49,699 bases of DNA from assembly GCA_017396125.1 (NCBI GenBank), contig JAFQMX010000065.1, positions 1-49,699 of the forward strand, given 5' to 3'. This DNA comes from Clostridia bacterium. GTDB lineage: Bacteria > Bacillota > Clostridia > Christensenellales > Pumilibacteraceae. The notes beneath the pieces were generated by a model. It did not search any database, was not told the DNA's origin, and saw nothing but the letters and a program-made list of their open reading frames with translations. The translations under genes were made by a program, and so were the position numbers. Of the stretch, positions 17,638 through 26,239 are shown in pieces. How positions within the stretch are numbered: the first letter of the stretch is position 1; each line of letters begins with the position of its first letter.

Positions 17638-18120
17638 ATGAGCGACATTAAAAGACCTGTTTACGTAATTTGCCCACGCTGTGAACTCAATTATATTGAG
17701 GAAAAAGACGAGTATTGCAACGTTTGCAAAGCCGAGCTCGGCCTTTTGGACAAGGGTATTCTTATTCCTGATGACGAGATGGAAACTGAAAAGCTTTGTC
17801 CTGTTTGCAAAGTCAATTATCTCAACGAGGATGAGGACATTTGCTTCCTTTGCCAAAAAGCCCGTGACGCTAAGGCTGCCGAGGCGAAAAAAGAGGATGA
17901 TTGGATGTATTCCGAAGATGATGGTGACGATATGGATGACGAAATGGAAATTTCGCTCGACCTTGTTGCCGAAGAGGAAGAAGACGCTGAGGCAGAGGCG
18001 GAAGAAAGCGGATACAAGGATCCTGACGATTTTGATTATGATGTTGATCCTAACGACTTTTTGGCTGATGACGAGGATGAAGAGGACGAGGACGACGAAG
18101 AGGACGACTACGACAAATAA
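17638..18120 (+). CDS. double zinc-ribbon protein with acidic tail
   Basis: 160 residues. Two CxxC...CxxC zinc ribbons: CPRCELNYIEEKDEYCNVC (residues 12-30) and CPVCKVNYLNEDEDICFLC (residues 50-68). From residue 85 on the protein is strongly acidic, mostly Asp and Glu, ending in a nearly uninterrupted acidic run. Such tails occur in RNA-polymerase-associated or nucleic-acid-mimicking proteins, but there is no match I can name. The start at 17638 follows GGAG at 17628-17631; a TTG at 17614 would add 8 residues and is less likely. Function unknown. Confidence 0.8.
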   Translation: MSDIKRPVYVICPRCELNYIEEKDEYCNVCKAELGLLDKGILIPDDEMETEKLCPVCKVNYLNEDEDICFLCQKARDAKAAEAKKEDDWMYSEDDGDDMDDEMEISLDLVAEEEEDAEAEAEESGYKDPDDFDYDVDPNDFLADDEDEEDEDDEEDDYDK

Positions 18121-18223
18121 TTTGGTGGCGGTACGTCGAGAATTTTTGCGATCGAATTTTGTTGCGTAGTGACAAAAGTTTTGCATCCCCAAAAAAAGGC
18201 ACAAAATTAGAATAAAAGATTGG

Positions 18224-18256
18224 AAAAACGGCAAATACCCTTGCCGTTTTTTTATT
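18224..18256 (+). terminator. rho-independent terminator
   Basis: AACGGCAA (18227-18234) and TTGCCGTT (18241-18248) form a perfect 8-bp stem followed by T residues. Confidence 0.85.
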
Positions 18257-18384
18257 AAGGCTTTGTCAAAAATTTTGCCGCAGATTTGTCGTGAGCGGAT
18301 ATTGCTTTTGCCGATCACTTGCTCCTTTTCGTAGCGAGAGGAATAAAGCGCGTAAATTTGGCAATAATCACTACGGAGGTTTTT

Positions 18385-18621
18385 ATGAGAAAAAGAACGA
18401 TGAGCTTGAGTGAGGCAAAGAGTAATATCGAGGGACTAAAAGGCAAATTGATAGAAATTAAGGTCAACAAAGGGCGCAAAAGAGTGGTCAAATACCTGGG
18501 CGAAGTGGTGGGCGTATACTCGTCGGTTTTTACGCTAAGGATAGACGGTGACGAGCTTATTGACAAGCTTTCGTGCAGTTACAGCGACGTGATTTGCGGG
18601 GACGTTGTGCTTAAGGAATAA
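18385..18621 (+). CDS. veg: Veg family protein
   Basis: 78 residues. Veg is a small conserved Bacillota protein that influences biofilm gene expression in Bacillus subtilis. The family pattern is visible: ...LSEAKSNIEGLKGKLIEIKVNKGRKR..., then GEVVGVYSSVFTLRI and CSYSDVICGDV. GGAGG at 18375-18379 fixes the ATG; the longer frame from 18319 is not supported. In clostridial genomes veg is often found just upstream of the DUF3794/LysM gene, as here. Confidence 0.92.
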   Translation: MRKRTMSLSEAKSNIEGLKGKLIEIKVNKGRKRVVKYLGEVVGVYSSVFTLRIDGDELIDKLSCSYSDVICGDVVLKE

Positions 18622-18830
18622 GCACGGCAGGCAAAAAACTTTAATGTTACGGCAGTTAACCACAAAAGAGCCGAGGTTAAATAAAAAACTATTTTGAGCA
18701 AAAAGCGTAGCATAGACCAAAAATTTATTTTTTTGGTAACGAATAAAATTTGTTGTCATAAACGGGCGGACAGGTCTATAAAATATAGTGTTATTTGGAC
18801 AAATTATATTTTTACGGGAGGCTGCTATTT

Positions 18831-20324
18831 ATGGCAATTGAACCTATATCCGAAGTCGTTGCGCTCTCTTGCAACAAAAGACTTTGCACCGCGCAGATTG
18901 CGGTGGAGGCTAACGCGCAGGTGCATAGCTCGTCCATCAAGCGAATTTTGGGCGTGACAGCTACTGTGTCCGCTGAGCCAACCGAAGTTTTTAGTCAGGA
19001 AGCGAGAGTTTCAGGACGCGTGAACTTTGGGGTTTTGTATATTACCGAGGCAGGAGAAACGCTCAGTTTGGAAAGAAGCGCGGATTTTTCGGACAAAATC
19101 AACGACGCGGCGATCGAGGCTGGCAAGCCGTATCTCGCCATTAAGGTCGTGGAGGCAAAGGCAACGGAATTTTCCGCCGAAGAAATAAAGCTTTTGGCGG
19201 TGCTGGAATTGACGCTGTTCGATTCTCGCGCACAGCGTACCAAGTATTTGGCGAGCGGTGGGGAAAATTTGTACACAAATGAGCAAACTATCGAGTACAC
19301 CTCGCTTGTTTCGGCGTTTGGTGACGAGTTCATAGCCGAAACCGAAGAGGATTTTGACTGCGACGAACTGCTTGGCTACGAAACCGCCACGGTTATCAAA
19401 AATTTTGATTCTCAGGTGGATATGGTGCGAGCAGGCGGCGAATTCGTTTTGCGTGCCTTGGGCAGAAAAAACGGCGAAATATTCCAAAAGGAAATCGTTT
19501 GTCCGTATCTCAACGAGTGTAGGGCGGACGGAACGAGAAACGGCAATTTGGTGGATGCAAGCGTCTGCGTTTCGTCTGTCGAAACTGCTCTCGAAGAGGG
19601 CAGGCTAAAGGTTTGCTTCCGCGCTCGTGCCCATGGCTTCGTCTTTGCTAAGGGGCAGGCGAGCTGTGTAACCGACGCTTTTTCGGTGGCGTGCGAGCTA
19701 AAAAAAGAGTGCCAGTCCGTAAAATATGCGGCGAGCAAGGGTGTTTTTTCGTTTGCCGATGAAATCGACGGAAGTATCACGCTAGGTGACGAAATGCCGA
19801 TTGCTGACAACATCGTTGCGGTTACGGGCACGACCGTTCAAATCGCCAGCGCCTACGCCCTGGAGGGCAGAGTTGTGGTAGACGGAGTTTTTGGCGCGAA
19901 TCTAATTTATTTTTCCTCCGAGTCCAACACTTTGAGTTCGGTGGTGGCGGAAATTCCGTTTTCGCTTACAAAATCTGCATCCGTTTGCGAGAGGGACGAG
20001 GTGGTTGCTAGTGCTAGCGTAGCCAGAATCAAGCCAAAGGTTAGGCGCGGAAACGAGCTTGCGATCCGCGCGGAAATTTCGGTTTTGGTCAGCGTTTGCG
20101 AAGGACGTAGTGTCGAAATTATTACTATGGTGACGGAGGGTGAGGAAATTAGCGTGCCGACCTCGGCTATTTCACTACATATTGCCCGCCAAAACGAAAG
20201 CTTGTGGGAGATTGCAAAGGCGCTTTGCACCACGCCTGAGCTTGTTTTAGTCCAAAATCCTCATCTCGAGCTGCCACTCAGGGGCGGAGAGAGAATAGTT
20301 GCGTACAGGCATCTGAAAAAGTAG
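18831..20324 (+). CDS. sipL: SipL-like spore coat morphogenesis protein (DUF3794/SPOCS + LysM)
   Basis: 497 residues. The layout matches clostridial SipL, which binds SpoIVA and anchors the coat on the forespore: an N-terminal DUF3794-like part with a repeated beta-rich SPOCS architecture (residues 1-150, 160-290, 300-430) and a C-terminal LysM domain (ISLHIARQNESLWEIAKALCTTPELVL, cited in parts, residues 445-495). Cysteines are frequent. GGGAGG at 18816-18821 fixes the start. A weak sigma-E-like pair (TCATAAA at 18756, CTATAAAAT at 18776, 13 bases apart) lies upstream. The order veg-sipL-ispE-spoIIR supports the assignment. Confidence 0.85.
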   Translation: MAIEPISEVVALSCNKRLCTAQIAVEANAQVHSSSIKRILGVTATVSAEPTEVFSQEARVSGRVNFGVLYITEAGETLSLERSADFSDKINDAAIEAGKPYLAIKVVEAKATEFSAEEIKLLAVLELTLFDSRAQRTKYLASGGENLYTNEQTIEYTSLVSAFGDEFIAETEEDFDCDELLGYETATVIKNFDSQVDMVRAGGEFVLRALGRKNGEIFQKEIVCPYLNECRADGTRNGNLVDASVCVSSVETALEEGRLKVCFRARAHGFVFAKGQASCVTDAFSVACELKKECQSVKYAASKGVFSFADEIDGSITLGDEMPIADNIVAVTGTTVQIASAYALEGRVVVDGVFGANLIYFSSESNTLSSVVAEIPFSLTKSASVCERDEVVASASVARIKPKVRRGNELAIRAEISVLVSVCEGRSVEIITMVTEGEEISVPTSAISLHIARQNESLWEIAKALCTTPELVLVQNPHLELPLRGGERIVAYRHLKK

Positions 20325-20441
20325 TGAGCAAAGACGCTTGTGTGCGAGGGGTTGAATTGAGCGGACTAATCGAGCTATTGATAATTAATAAAGCTAATGC
20401 TGGCTGACCTTCGCAGGCAATTGGTCCAAAATCTCAAACGA

Positions 20442-20470
20442 TTGACAACCGGAGCAAACTTTTATATAAT
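20442..20470 (+). promoter_or_regulatory. perfect sigma-A promoter giving a leaderless ispE mRNA
   Basis: TTGACA (20442-20447), 17 bases, TATAAT (20465-20470), both full consensus. The ispE ATG lies 6 bases after the -10 box. Confidence 0.8.
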
Positions 20471-20476
20471 AGCCGT

Positions 20477-21271
20477 ATGGAAATTAAGGCTTATGCAAAA
20501 ATCAATCTTTCGCTTAATATCGTAAGTTTGGGCAAAATGCACGCTCTCGACTCGGTAATGGCGCGCGTGGATTTGTTCGACAGCGTGACGATAAACCCGA
20601 GCCAAGAGTTTTGCGTACGCTACGATTTGGGCATCGAGGGTGGCGGTACGGTAGAAAAAGCGTACGGAATCATTGAACGTGATTGCAGTGACTTGGCGCA
20701 CCCCATAAGCGTTGATGTAAAAAAGGGTATTCCGATAGGCGCGGGCTTGGGCGGTAGTAGCGCCGATTCCGCTGCGGTAATGAGATATTTTGGGGTAACA
20801 AACAGCGAAATTGCGCTTAAAGCAGGCTCGGACGTGCCGTTTATGAGCGGTAGCGGAGCAGCGAGAGTGCAGGGCTTGGGCGAAAAAATTACTCCCGTCT
20901 TTTGTCCCGAAATGTACTTCGTTTTGCTTACGGGTGGATGCGTTTTGAGCCGAGATTCCTTCGTTAAGTTTGACGAAATTTACGGCGCACCGCACTCGCC
21001 GACCGACAACGGTAGGCTGATTGACGCTATGAAGGCTAGCGATTTTAGTGAGATAGGTAGACTCATTGGCAATGCCCTAAGCCAGCCGTCCATGCGACTA
21101 AATCCAAAAATTTCGGACGCGTATGAGCGTTTTCATGACCACAACCCGCTGGGAATCGTGATGACGGGTAGCGGAAGCGGAGTTATCGCGCTGTTTGATA
21201 GCCATCGCCGAGCTAGCGAGGTTGCGACAGCCGTGGGTGGCCGAGTAATTAAAACTTTGAAATCTGAATAA
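20477..21271 (+). CDS. ispE: 4-diphosphocytidyl-2-C-methyl-D-erythritol kinase
   Basis: 264 residues. IspE is the GHMP kinase of the methylerythritol-phosphate isoprenoid pathway. Seen: the N-terminal AYAKINLSLNI, the ATP-binding IPIGAGLGGSSADSAAV near residue 90, GSDVPFMSGSGAARVQGLGE, and the C-terminal GIVMTGSGSGVIALF. It is somewhat shorter than the usual 280-290 residues, and the typical GYHE after the N-terminal strand is replaced by MHALDS. There is no ribosome site; the ATG is 6 bases after a consensus -10 box, so a leaderless mRNA is expected. Confidence 0.93.
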   Translation: MEIKAYAKINLSLNIVSLGKMHALDSVMARVDLFDSVTINPSQEFCVRYDLGIEGGGTVEKAYGIIERDCSDLAHPISVDVKKGIPIGAGLGGSSADSAAVMRYFGVTNSEIALKAGSDVPFMSGSGAARVQGLGEKITPVFCPEMYFVLLTGGCVLSRDSFVKFDEIYGAPHSPTDNGRLIDAMKASDFSEIGRLIGNALSQPSMRLNPKISDAYERFHDHNPLGIVMTGSGSGVIALFDSHRRASEVATAVGGRVIKTLKSE

Positions 21272-21275
21272 AAAT

Positions 21276-21318
21276 AAAAGAGCAGGCACAAAAAAGTGGT
21301 TGCTCTTTTCTATTTGTT
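21276..21318 (+). terminator. rho-independent terminator after ispE
   Basis: AAAGAGCA (21277-21284) and TGCTCTTT (21301-21308), then a T-rich tract. Confidence 0.75.
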
Positions 21319-21439
21319 TTTAGTTTAGAGTTATAAGGCTAGGGCTTGCCGTTATGAATTTGCTACGCAAACGTTATGATATGCGTGCGCTTTTTTTGTA
21401 GATAGAAAAACGCAATACCAATAAAATAGAATTTGTTTG

Positions 21440-21467
21440 GTATAAAAAAACATTTTGTGGCAATAAT
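21440..21467 (+). promoter_or_regulatory. candidate sigma-F promoter of spoIIR
   Basis: GTATA (21440-21444), 14 bases, GGCAATAAT (21459-21467). This fits the sigma-F pattern GYATA ... GGNNANANT. spoIIR is a classical sigma-F target in Bacillus and Clostridium. Confidence 0.55.
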
Positions 21468-21497
21468 CCAATGCAGTGACGAAAAAGGATGGAGAAA

Positions 21498-22052
21498 ATG
21501 AAAAAGACGGTTTTGCAAAAAAATATTACATATCAAAAAATTTTTACGTGCATATTAGTGGCTATGCTTTGTATAATAGCGTGCGCTTGCGAAAATACTA
21601 ATGACAGCGAAAGGGATTTGATAAGGTTCCATATTCGCGCCAACAGTAATTCGTCCGCCGACCAAGCGGTAAAGCTGCAGGTGCGGGACGAAATCGTTGC
21701 ATTTTTGGAAGAGCAGGGGCTGGGCGATACTTCGGCACAGGCGTATGCCAGCCTAAAAAGACTTATGCCCTCGCTTAAGGCGATTGCGGACAGCACGCTT
21801 AGAAGCAACGGTTTTGGCTATACCAGCACGGTCAGCTTGGACAAAAGATATTTTCCGGCACGGGCCTACGGCGATGCGGTTATCGACAGCGGTTATTACG
21901 ACGCGCTGATAATCGAGCTGGGAAGCGGACAGGGCGACAATTGGTGGTGCGTGGTGTATCCACCGCTTTGCTATCTCGAGGCAAAGGCGGAAAAGGACGT
22001 GCGGTACAAATCGAAAATTGTGGAACTAATAAAGAGGTTTTGGAAAAAGTAG
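21498..22052 (+). CDS. spoIIR: stage II sporulation protein R
   Basis: 184 residues. SpoIIR is made in the forespore and exported into the intermembrane space, where it triggers SpoIIGA to process pro-sigma-E. The sequence has an N-terminal export signal and the family core: LIRFHIRANSNSSADQAVKLQVRD, cited in parts, then the hallmark GDNWWCVVYPPLCYLE near residue 145. AAAGGA at 21484-21489 suits the ATG at 21498 better than the ATG at 21489. It lies between ispE and sleB in the spore gene block and is preceded by a sigma-F-like promoter. Confidence 0.94.
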   Translation: MKKTVLQKNITYQKIFTCILVAMLCIIACACENTNDSERDLIRFHIRANSNSSADQAVKLQVRDEIVAFLEEQGLGDTSAQAYASLKRLMPSLKAIADSTLRSNGFGYTSTVSLDKRYFPARAYGDAVIDSGYYDALIIELGSGQGDNWWCVVYPPLCYLEAKAEKDVRYKSKIVELIKRFWKK

Positions 22053-22223
22053 CGGTAGCTTGCCAAAAAACCGTGCACGCAATGCGGCTAAAATGCCGAA
22101 GCAAGTAGTGGTAAATGGGAAGCAAAGCATGAGCGAAATTAATTTCGGTTACAAAAATCCGCCACCGTACCCACAAAATCTTGACAAAAATATAGCCTTT
22201 CGCGATAAAGCGGGAGGTTTTTT

Positions 22224-22892
22224 TTGAAGAATTATAAAAAAATTTGCGCTGTGCTCGTGGTTGTGGCGATAATTTTTTCGTTGGGACTAACGAGAGTGGA
22301 CAGCGCGTACGCAAAGTACATCGTAAAGGGCGACACTACGGCTAATATCAGGGCTGTTCAGCAAAGGTTGTACAATCTCGGTTACTACACTTACAAGGTG
22401 GACGGGATTTGGGGAAGCAGAACGACTGCCGCCGTAAAAAGATTTCAGCGCGACTACGGACTTACCGTGGACGGAATCGTGGGCAAATGGACGGAAAAGG
22501 CGTTGGGCCTTTCGCTTTCGGGCGGTGGCGGCTCGGTTTCGTCGTCCGACCTTAATCTTTTAGCGCGGTGCATTTACGGAGAGGCGCGGGGCGAGCCGTA
22601 CACGGGACAGGTTGCGATTGCCGCCGTCGTGCTCAACAGAGTAAAGTCGTCGAGCTTTCCTAACACCGTGGCGGGAGTTATTTACCAAAAAGGTGCGTTT
22701 ACCGCGGTCAGCGACGGGCAAATTAACCTTACGCCAAACTCCACCGCTTACCAGGCGGCACAGGACGCGCTAAACGGCTGGGACCCGACGGGCGGATGCT
22801 TGTATTATTACAATCCTGCCACCGCAACGAGCAAGTGGATTTGGTCGCTTACCGTTCATCTCAAAATCGGCAGACACAATTTTTGCAAATAA
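22224..22892 (+). CDS. sleB: spore cortex-lytic enzyme SleB
   Basis: 222 residues. SleB is a lytic transglycosylase that degrades spore cortex muramic-lactam peptidoglycan during germination. Order: signal peptide (residues 1-30, ending near VDSAYA), a peptidoglycan-binding domain (about 40-95, with NIRAVQQRLYNLGYYTYKVDG in parts and VDGIVGKWTEKAL), and the SleB/CwlJ hydrolase domain (about 108-222) with the catalytic Glu in IYGEARGE and VLNRVKSSSFPNTV. The start codon is TTG, 6 bases after GGGAGG. It is followed after 40 bases by ypeB, its usual partner. Confidence 0.95.
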   Translation: MKNYKKICAVLVVVAIIFSLGLTRVDSAYAKYIVKGDTTANIRAVQQRLYNLGYYTYKVDGIWGSRTTAAVKRFQRDYGLTVDGIVGKWTEKALGLSLSGGGGSVSSSDLNLLARCIYGEARGEPYTGQVAIAAVVLNRVKSSSFPNTVAGVIYQKGAFTAVSDGQINLTPNSTAYQAAQDALNGWDPTGGCLYYYNPATATSKWIWSLTVHLKIGRHNFCK

Positions 22893-22932
22893 GTAACGAC
22901 CAAGAGGCGACAAAAATTACAAGGAGAGAGGT

Positions 22933-24258
22933 ATGAAAGAAAGGGAAAGAAAATCGGTAGTGGGATTTTTGGCGGCTATATTCGGGCTGATGGTGCTTAG
23001 CACCGTGCTGATAGGTGGAATTATGCTGTCAGAAAAGCAAAATTCGAGCAACCGCGTGGCGCTGGAAAACCTTTACCGCAGTGGGTTTAGCGACTTTAAG
23101 ACCGGCGTGGACAATATGGAAATGAATTTGTCCAAGCTGCTCGTAACGACAGAGGATTGCGAAAACTGTGAGCTGGCGCACTCGGCGTATCTGAGCAGTC
23201 AAACGGCGATTTTGGGACTGAGCGTTTTGCCGATAGAATCGGAAACTTATCACAAAACTTCCAAGCTGATAAATCAGGTGGGGGATTTGTGTAACTGCTA
23301 CGGTCAGGCGCTGTCGCGTAAAGAAAACGCTGATGCGTATGCGGAAAATTTTGACAAGGTTTACCAAGCAACGAGCAAGCTTAAGACGGCTGTGGATGGA
23401 ATATCGGAGGATATGCTCAGGGCAGATTATCGCATAATCAACGGCAAGCTGGACGATTTTTCGCCACTTAATCTAAAGGACACCAAGCAAAACACCTTTG
23501 AATATCCCGAGATTATTTACGATGGACCGTTTTCGGACGCGACCGAAAAAAAGTGCTTTTTGGGGCTAATGAACATGAAAGAAATTGATATGGACGACGC
23601 GGTTAGGACTGTGAACGACCTGTTTGGCGAATACGGTATTTCTTCTGTAAAGGTGGTGGGCGAGAGCGATCAGCCCGACGCTTACGTTATTGAGGCGAAA
23701 ATGCGCGGACGCGACGTTTTTATTACCGTTTCCAAGCAAGGCGGTAAGGTCGTGGGGTACGACTCGGGATTTACCGTGCGCGTTTCTCGGCTCAGCGAGG
23801 AGGTTGCCAAGCAAAAAGCAATCGTTTACGCGCAAAACTTTGGCTACGGCGACATGACGCCTGTTTGGTACAACTCGTACGAAGGCGTTGCGTACGTTAA
23901 CCTTGCGCCAAAAATTGACGATATCGTGTACTACACCGATCTGGTCAAGGTCAAGGTGGGGCTGGACAACGGCAAGCTTATCGGCTTGGAGGCGATGGGG
24001 TACTGCGCGTGCCACCACGAGCGCCAGCCGAAATTCAACGTCAGCGAAAACACCGCCATTAACCAAGTTAGCAAAAAGCTGAGCATAAAAAACGTGCGCA
24101 AGGCGTTGATTCCACTGCGTGGAAAGGAGATTTTTTGCTACGAGGTGTACGCGAGCTACAACGATTTGGACTACCTCGTATATATCGACGCAGTAAGCGG
24201 TAAGCAGATAAACATCATGCGTGTAATAGACGATTACCAGGGCAAAATGGTTATTTGA
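22933..24258 (+). CDS. ypeB: germination protein YpeB
   Basis: 441 residues. YpeB and SleB stabilise each other in the spore, and both are needed for SleB-dependent cortex lysis. Visible: one N-terminal membrane segment (residues 8-30), a helical region of about 170 residues, then PepSY-type domains, for example residues 205-285 (EKKCFLGLMNMKEIDMDDA in part) and around 370-430 where PKFNVSENTAINQVSKKL starts another. AAGGAGAGAGG precedes the ATG. It forms an operon with sleB. Confidence 0.95.
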   Translation: MKERERKSVVGFLAAIFGLMVLSTVLIGGIMLSEKQNSSNRVALENLYRSGFSDFKTGVDNMEMNLSKLLVTTEDCENCELAHSAYLSSQTAILGLSVLPIESETYHKTSKLINQVGDLCNCYGQALSRKENADAYAENFDKVYQATSKLKTAVDGISEDMLRADYRIINGKLDDFSPLNLKDTKQNTFEYPEIIYDGPFSDATEKKCFLGLMNMKEIDMDDAVRTVNDLFGEYGISSVKVVGESDQPDAYVIEAKMRGRDVFITVSKQGGKVVGYDSGFTVRVSRLSEEVAKQKAIVYAQNFGYGDMTPVWYNSYEGVAYVNLAPKIDDIVYYTDLVKVKVGLDNGKLIGLEAMGYCACHHERQPKFNVSENTAINQVSKKLSIKNVRKALIPLRGKEIFCYEVYASYNDLDYLVYIDAVSGKQINIMRVIDDYQGKMVI

Positions 24259-24295
24259 CGGATAAAATCCAAAATTTGCTAGGTAAAAAAGACAA

Positions 24296-24338
24296 TAAAA
24301 AACAGCACGACTCGTAAAAAACACGTGCTGTTTTTTTG
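24296..24338. terminator. bidirectional terminator
   Basis: AACAGCACG (24301-24309) and CGTGCTGTT (24324-24332) with A tract before and T tract after, between convergent ypeB and the Mrr-like gene. Confidence 0.85.
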
Positions 24339-24356
24339 TTTTTGCGTCGCGAAAAA

Positions 24357-24965
24357 TCAGGTACGTTCGTGAATTTTTTTGACCATTTGCGACAAAGCGC
24401 GCTTGTCGATTAGCCTAACGCCACATTTTTTTGCAAGAGCAATAGCGGAGTTTGTGAAAATACTGTTGGTGACCACGACGGCACGGCTAAGGTGATAATA
24501 TTTTTTGCCTGCAGCCGCTTCCATAACCGCTTTGTTGGACACGGGCTTAAAGTAGCACTTGGCTTGGATGCCGATTTTTCTGAAGCATTTGGTGGCGATT
24601 ACGTCAATTCCTTGGTCACCGCTACCGCCCACGATTTTTACCTTGTAGCCGAGAGCGGCGTAGACGCCAGCAACGTACTGCTCGAACTGAGTTCCGCTCA
24701 TAAAAAATGTTTCGTCCACGTGAGGGAGAGAGGGAGCATCTTCTTGTGGCAAAACAAGATTTTCGGTGGAAATGGCTGAGGCTTGGGCGGTTTTTCTTGC
24801 TTTTTTCTTGCTGTTTTTTGCCCGATTTTTGCGGAATTTTGCCTCCGTCCACACGAAAAGGTCGAGAGCAAGCACCACTGCGGCAATCAGCCACAGCTTG
24901 CTTATCACTCCGCCCACCACCAGCGCGGTGATCCCCACTATCAAAATCAAATGCACCACTATCAT
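24357..24965 (-). CDS. membrane-anchored Mrr-like restriction endonuclease domain protein
   Basis: 202 residues from the ATG chosen here. Two N-terminal membrane segments (residues 2-22 and 25-42) are followed by a basic linker and an Mrr-type PD-(D/E)xK nuclease domain: FEQYVAGVYAALGYKVKIV, then GDQGIDVIA (catalytic Asp) and IGIQAKCY (the QxK variant), ending in a helical part. Such proteins are common orphan nucleases of unknown target. A longer frame starting at a GTG (25178) runs through the pdxK terminator; I prefer the ATG at 24965 because a promoter (24976-25004) sits just upstream. That leaves almost no leader and no ribosome site. Confidence 0.75.
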   Translation of the reverse strand: MIVVHLILIVGITALVVGGVISKLWLIAAVVLALDLFVWTEAKFRKNRAKNSKKKARKTAQASAISTENLVLPQEDAPSLPHVDETFFMSGTQFEQYVAGVYAALGYKVKIVGGSGDQGIDVIATKCFRKIGIQAKCYFKPVSNKAVMEAAAGKKYYHLSRAVVVTNSIFTNSAIALAKKCGVRLIDKRALSQMVKKIHERT

Positions 24966-24975
24966 ACCGGTTTTT

Positions 24976-25004
24976 AGTATATCACGAAAAACCGCTTTGG
25001 GCAA
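24976..25004 (-). promoter_or_regulatory. sigma-A promoter of the Mrr-like gene
   Basis: On the minus strand TTGCCC (25004-24999), 17 bases, TATACT (24981-24976), 10 bases before the ATG. Confidence 0.6.
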
Positions 25005-25166
25005 TAAATTGTGGGTCGGTGTGGCGAGGACTTTTTTGCCTCGCGCGGATTCGTTGCGAAAAAATAACTTTTGAAAAAACCGCCTTGCTTTTTTGAAGAC
25101 TTCGCTTATTGATAAACTACTAGCGCAAATTAGCAAACCCCTTGCTAAACTCGCAAAAAATTTTGC

Positions 25167-25199
25167 AAAAAAAATCACTCCCGATTCTTTCGAGAGTGA
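25167..25199 (-). terminator. rho-independent terminator of the pyridoxal kinase gene
   Basis: Minus strand TCACTC (25199-25194) and GAGTGA (25180-25175), followed by eight T (25174-25167). Confidence 0.8.
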
Positions 25200-25253
25200 C
25201 GTTTGGGGAAGTATTAAATGGATGGGTAAATATCCAATAGAGTTGGTGACAGC

Positions 25254-26087
25254 TTATGCCTTTAGTCTGCCGATAAGGTACGAAAGGTTTGGCTCAAACG
25301 CCGCGCCGTACCAGTGGTTGTCCAGCGCCGCGGTGTATTTTATGCACTCCACGGTAAAATCCGCCGCAATAGTAGCCGCTTCGTAAGCGGTTTTTCCGCT
25401 CATCAACGCGCCCACGAAAGCTGATGCGTAAACGTCGCCGGTACCATGAGAGCCTTTTGCCAATTTTTCGTGTTCGTAGTAGGAGTAAACTCCGTTTTCA
25501 AAAACTACTACGCCAGTGGTCTCAGGTTTGTAAGAAACGCCGGTGAGAACTATGTTTTTACAGCCTGCCTCGGCTAGTTTTGCGATGAGAAGGTTGATAT
25601 ACGCGCGGTCGTATTCGGTCTTGAATTCCACGTCGGTCATAAGGCACGCTTCGGTGATGTTTGGCAAAATATAGTCCGCTTCGGCGCACAGCGATAGCAT
25701 GGTCTTGGCAAAAGCAAGGTCGAATCCCGGATACATTTTGCCGTTGTCCGCCATGGCAGGGTCAACGATTTTTACGCAATTTTCGCTTGCGGTGCGAGCA
25801 AAAATATCTTTTACGTATTCGATTTGCTTTTCGCTACCGAGATAGCCGGTGTAAATGGAATCAAAGGTGATTTTTTGCTTTACCCAATGGTCGGTGATAG
25901 CAGGCATATCTTCGGTAAGGTCGCGGAAGGTGTAGCCGGTGAATCCTGCCGTGTGGGTAGAAAGAACTGCCGACGGAAGCACGCACGCCTCGATTCCGCA
26001 AGCCGAGATAACTGGCAAAGCCACGGTGAGCGAGCATTGTCCAAGACAGGAAATGTCTTGTATGGTCAAAATCTTTTTATACTGCAT
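25254..26087 (-). CDS. pdxY: pyridoxal/pyridoxamine kinase
   Basis: 277 residues of the ribokinase-like PdxK/PdxY family, which phosphorylates pyridoxal, pyridoxine or pyridoxamine to feed the PLP pool. Seen: ILTIQDISCLGQCSLTVALP at the N-terminus, VLPSAVLSTHTAGFTGYTF, YTGYLGS, VDPAMADNG, LPNITEACLM, and the catalytic KGSHGTGDVYASAFVGAL with the anion-hole GTGD. The ATG follows AAGGAG; 37 extra in-frame residues upstream have no ribosome site. It is divergent from a MocR/PdxR-type gene, the classical arrangement for vitamin B6 control. The exact substrate preference is not decided by sequence, so the symbol is provisional. Confidence 0.92.
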   Translation of the reverse strand: MQYKKILTIQDISCLGQCSLTVALPVISACGIEACVLPSAVLSTHTAGFTGYTFRDLTEDMPAITDHWVKQKITFDSIYTGYLGSEKQIEYVKDIFARTASENCVKIVDPAMADNGKMYPGFDLAFAKTMLSLCAEADYILPNITEACLMTDVEFKTEYDRAYINLLIAKLAEAGCKNIVLTGVSYKPETTGVVVFENGVYSYYEHEKLAKGSHGTGDVYASAFVGALMSGKTAYEAATIAADFTVECIKYTAALDNHWYGAAFEPNLSYLIGRLKA

Positions 26088-26239
26088 AATTACTCCTTTT
26101 TTAGTTGCCGTATTTTGGGGCGGTGAGCGCTTCCGTCTTTTTTGTTTGAGAATGACGAATATTTGTAACAACGAACCGCGCCTCAGTCTTTTTTGCAAAA
26201 TTTTCGTTTCGTAGTGGCAACTTGGTTTGTTCGCTTTAC

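Noticed and set aside
22181-22209. Sigma-A promoter TTGACA-17-GATAAA before sleB
   Set aside because: The -10 is poor, and the transcript would begin inside the ribosome site. sleB is expected to be forespore-controlled; no convincing sigma-G promoter was found either.
24966-25178. N-terminal extension of the Mrr-like protein from a GTG
   Set aside because: The GTG lies inside the terminator of the pyridoxal kinase gene, and the extension has no ribosome site or family counterpart. The promoter at 24976-25004 favours the ATG at 24965.
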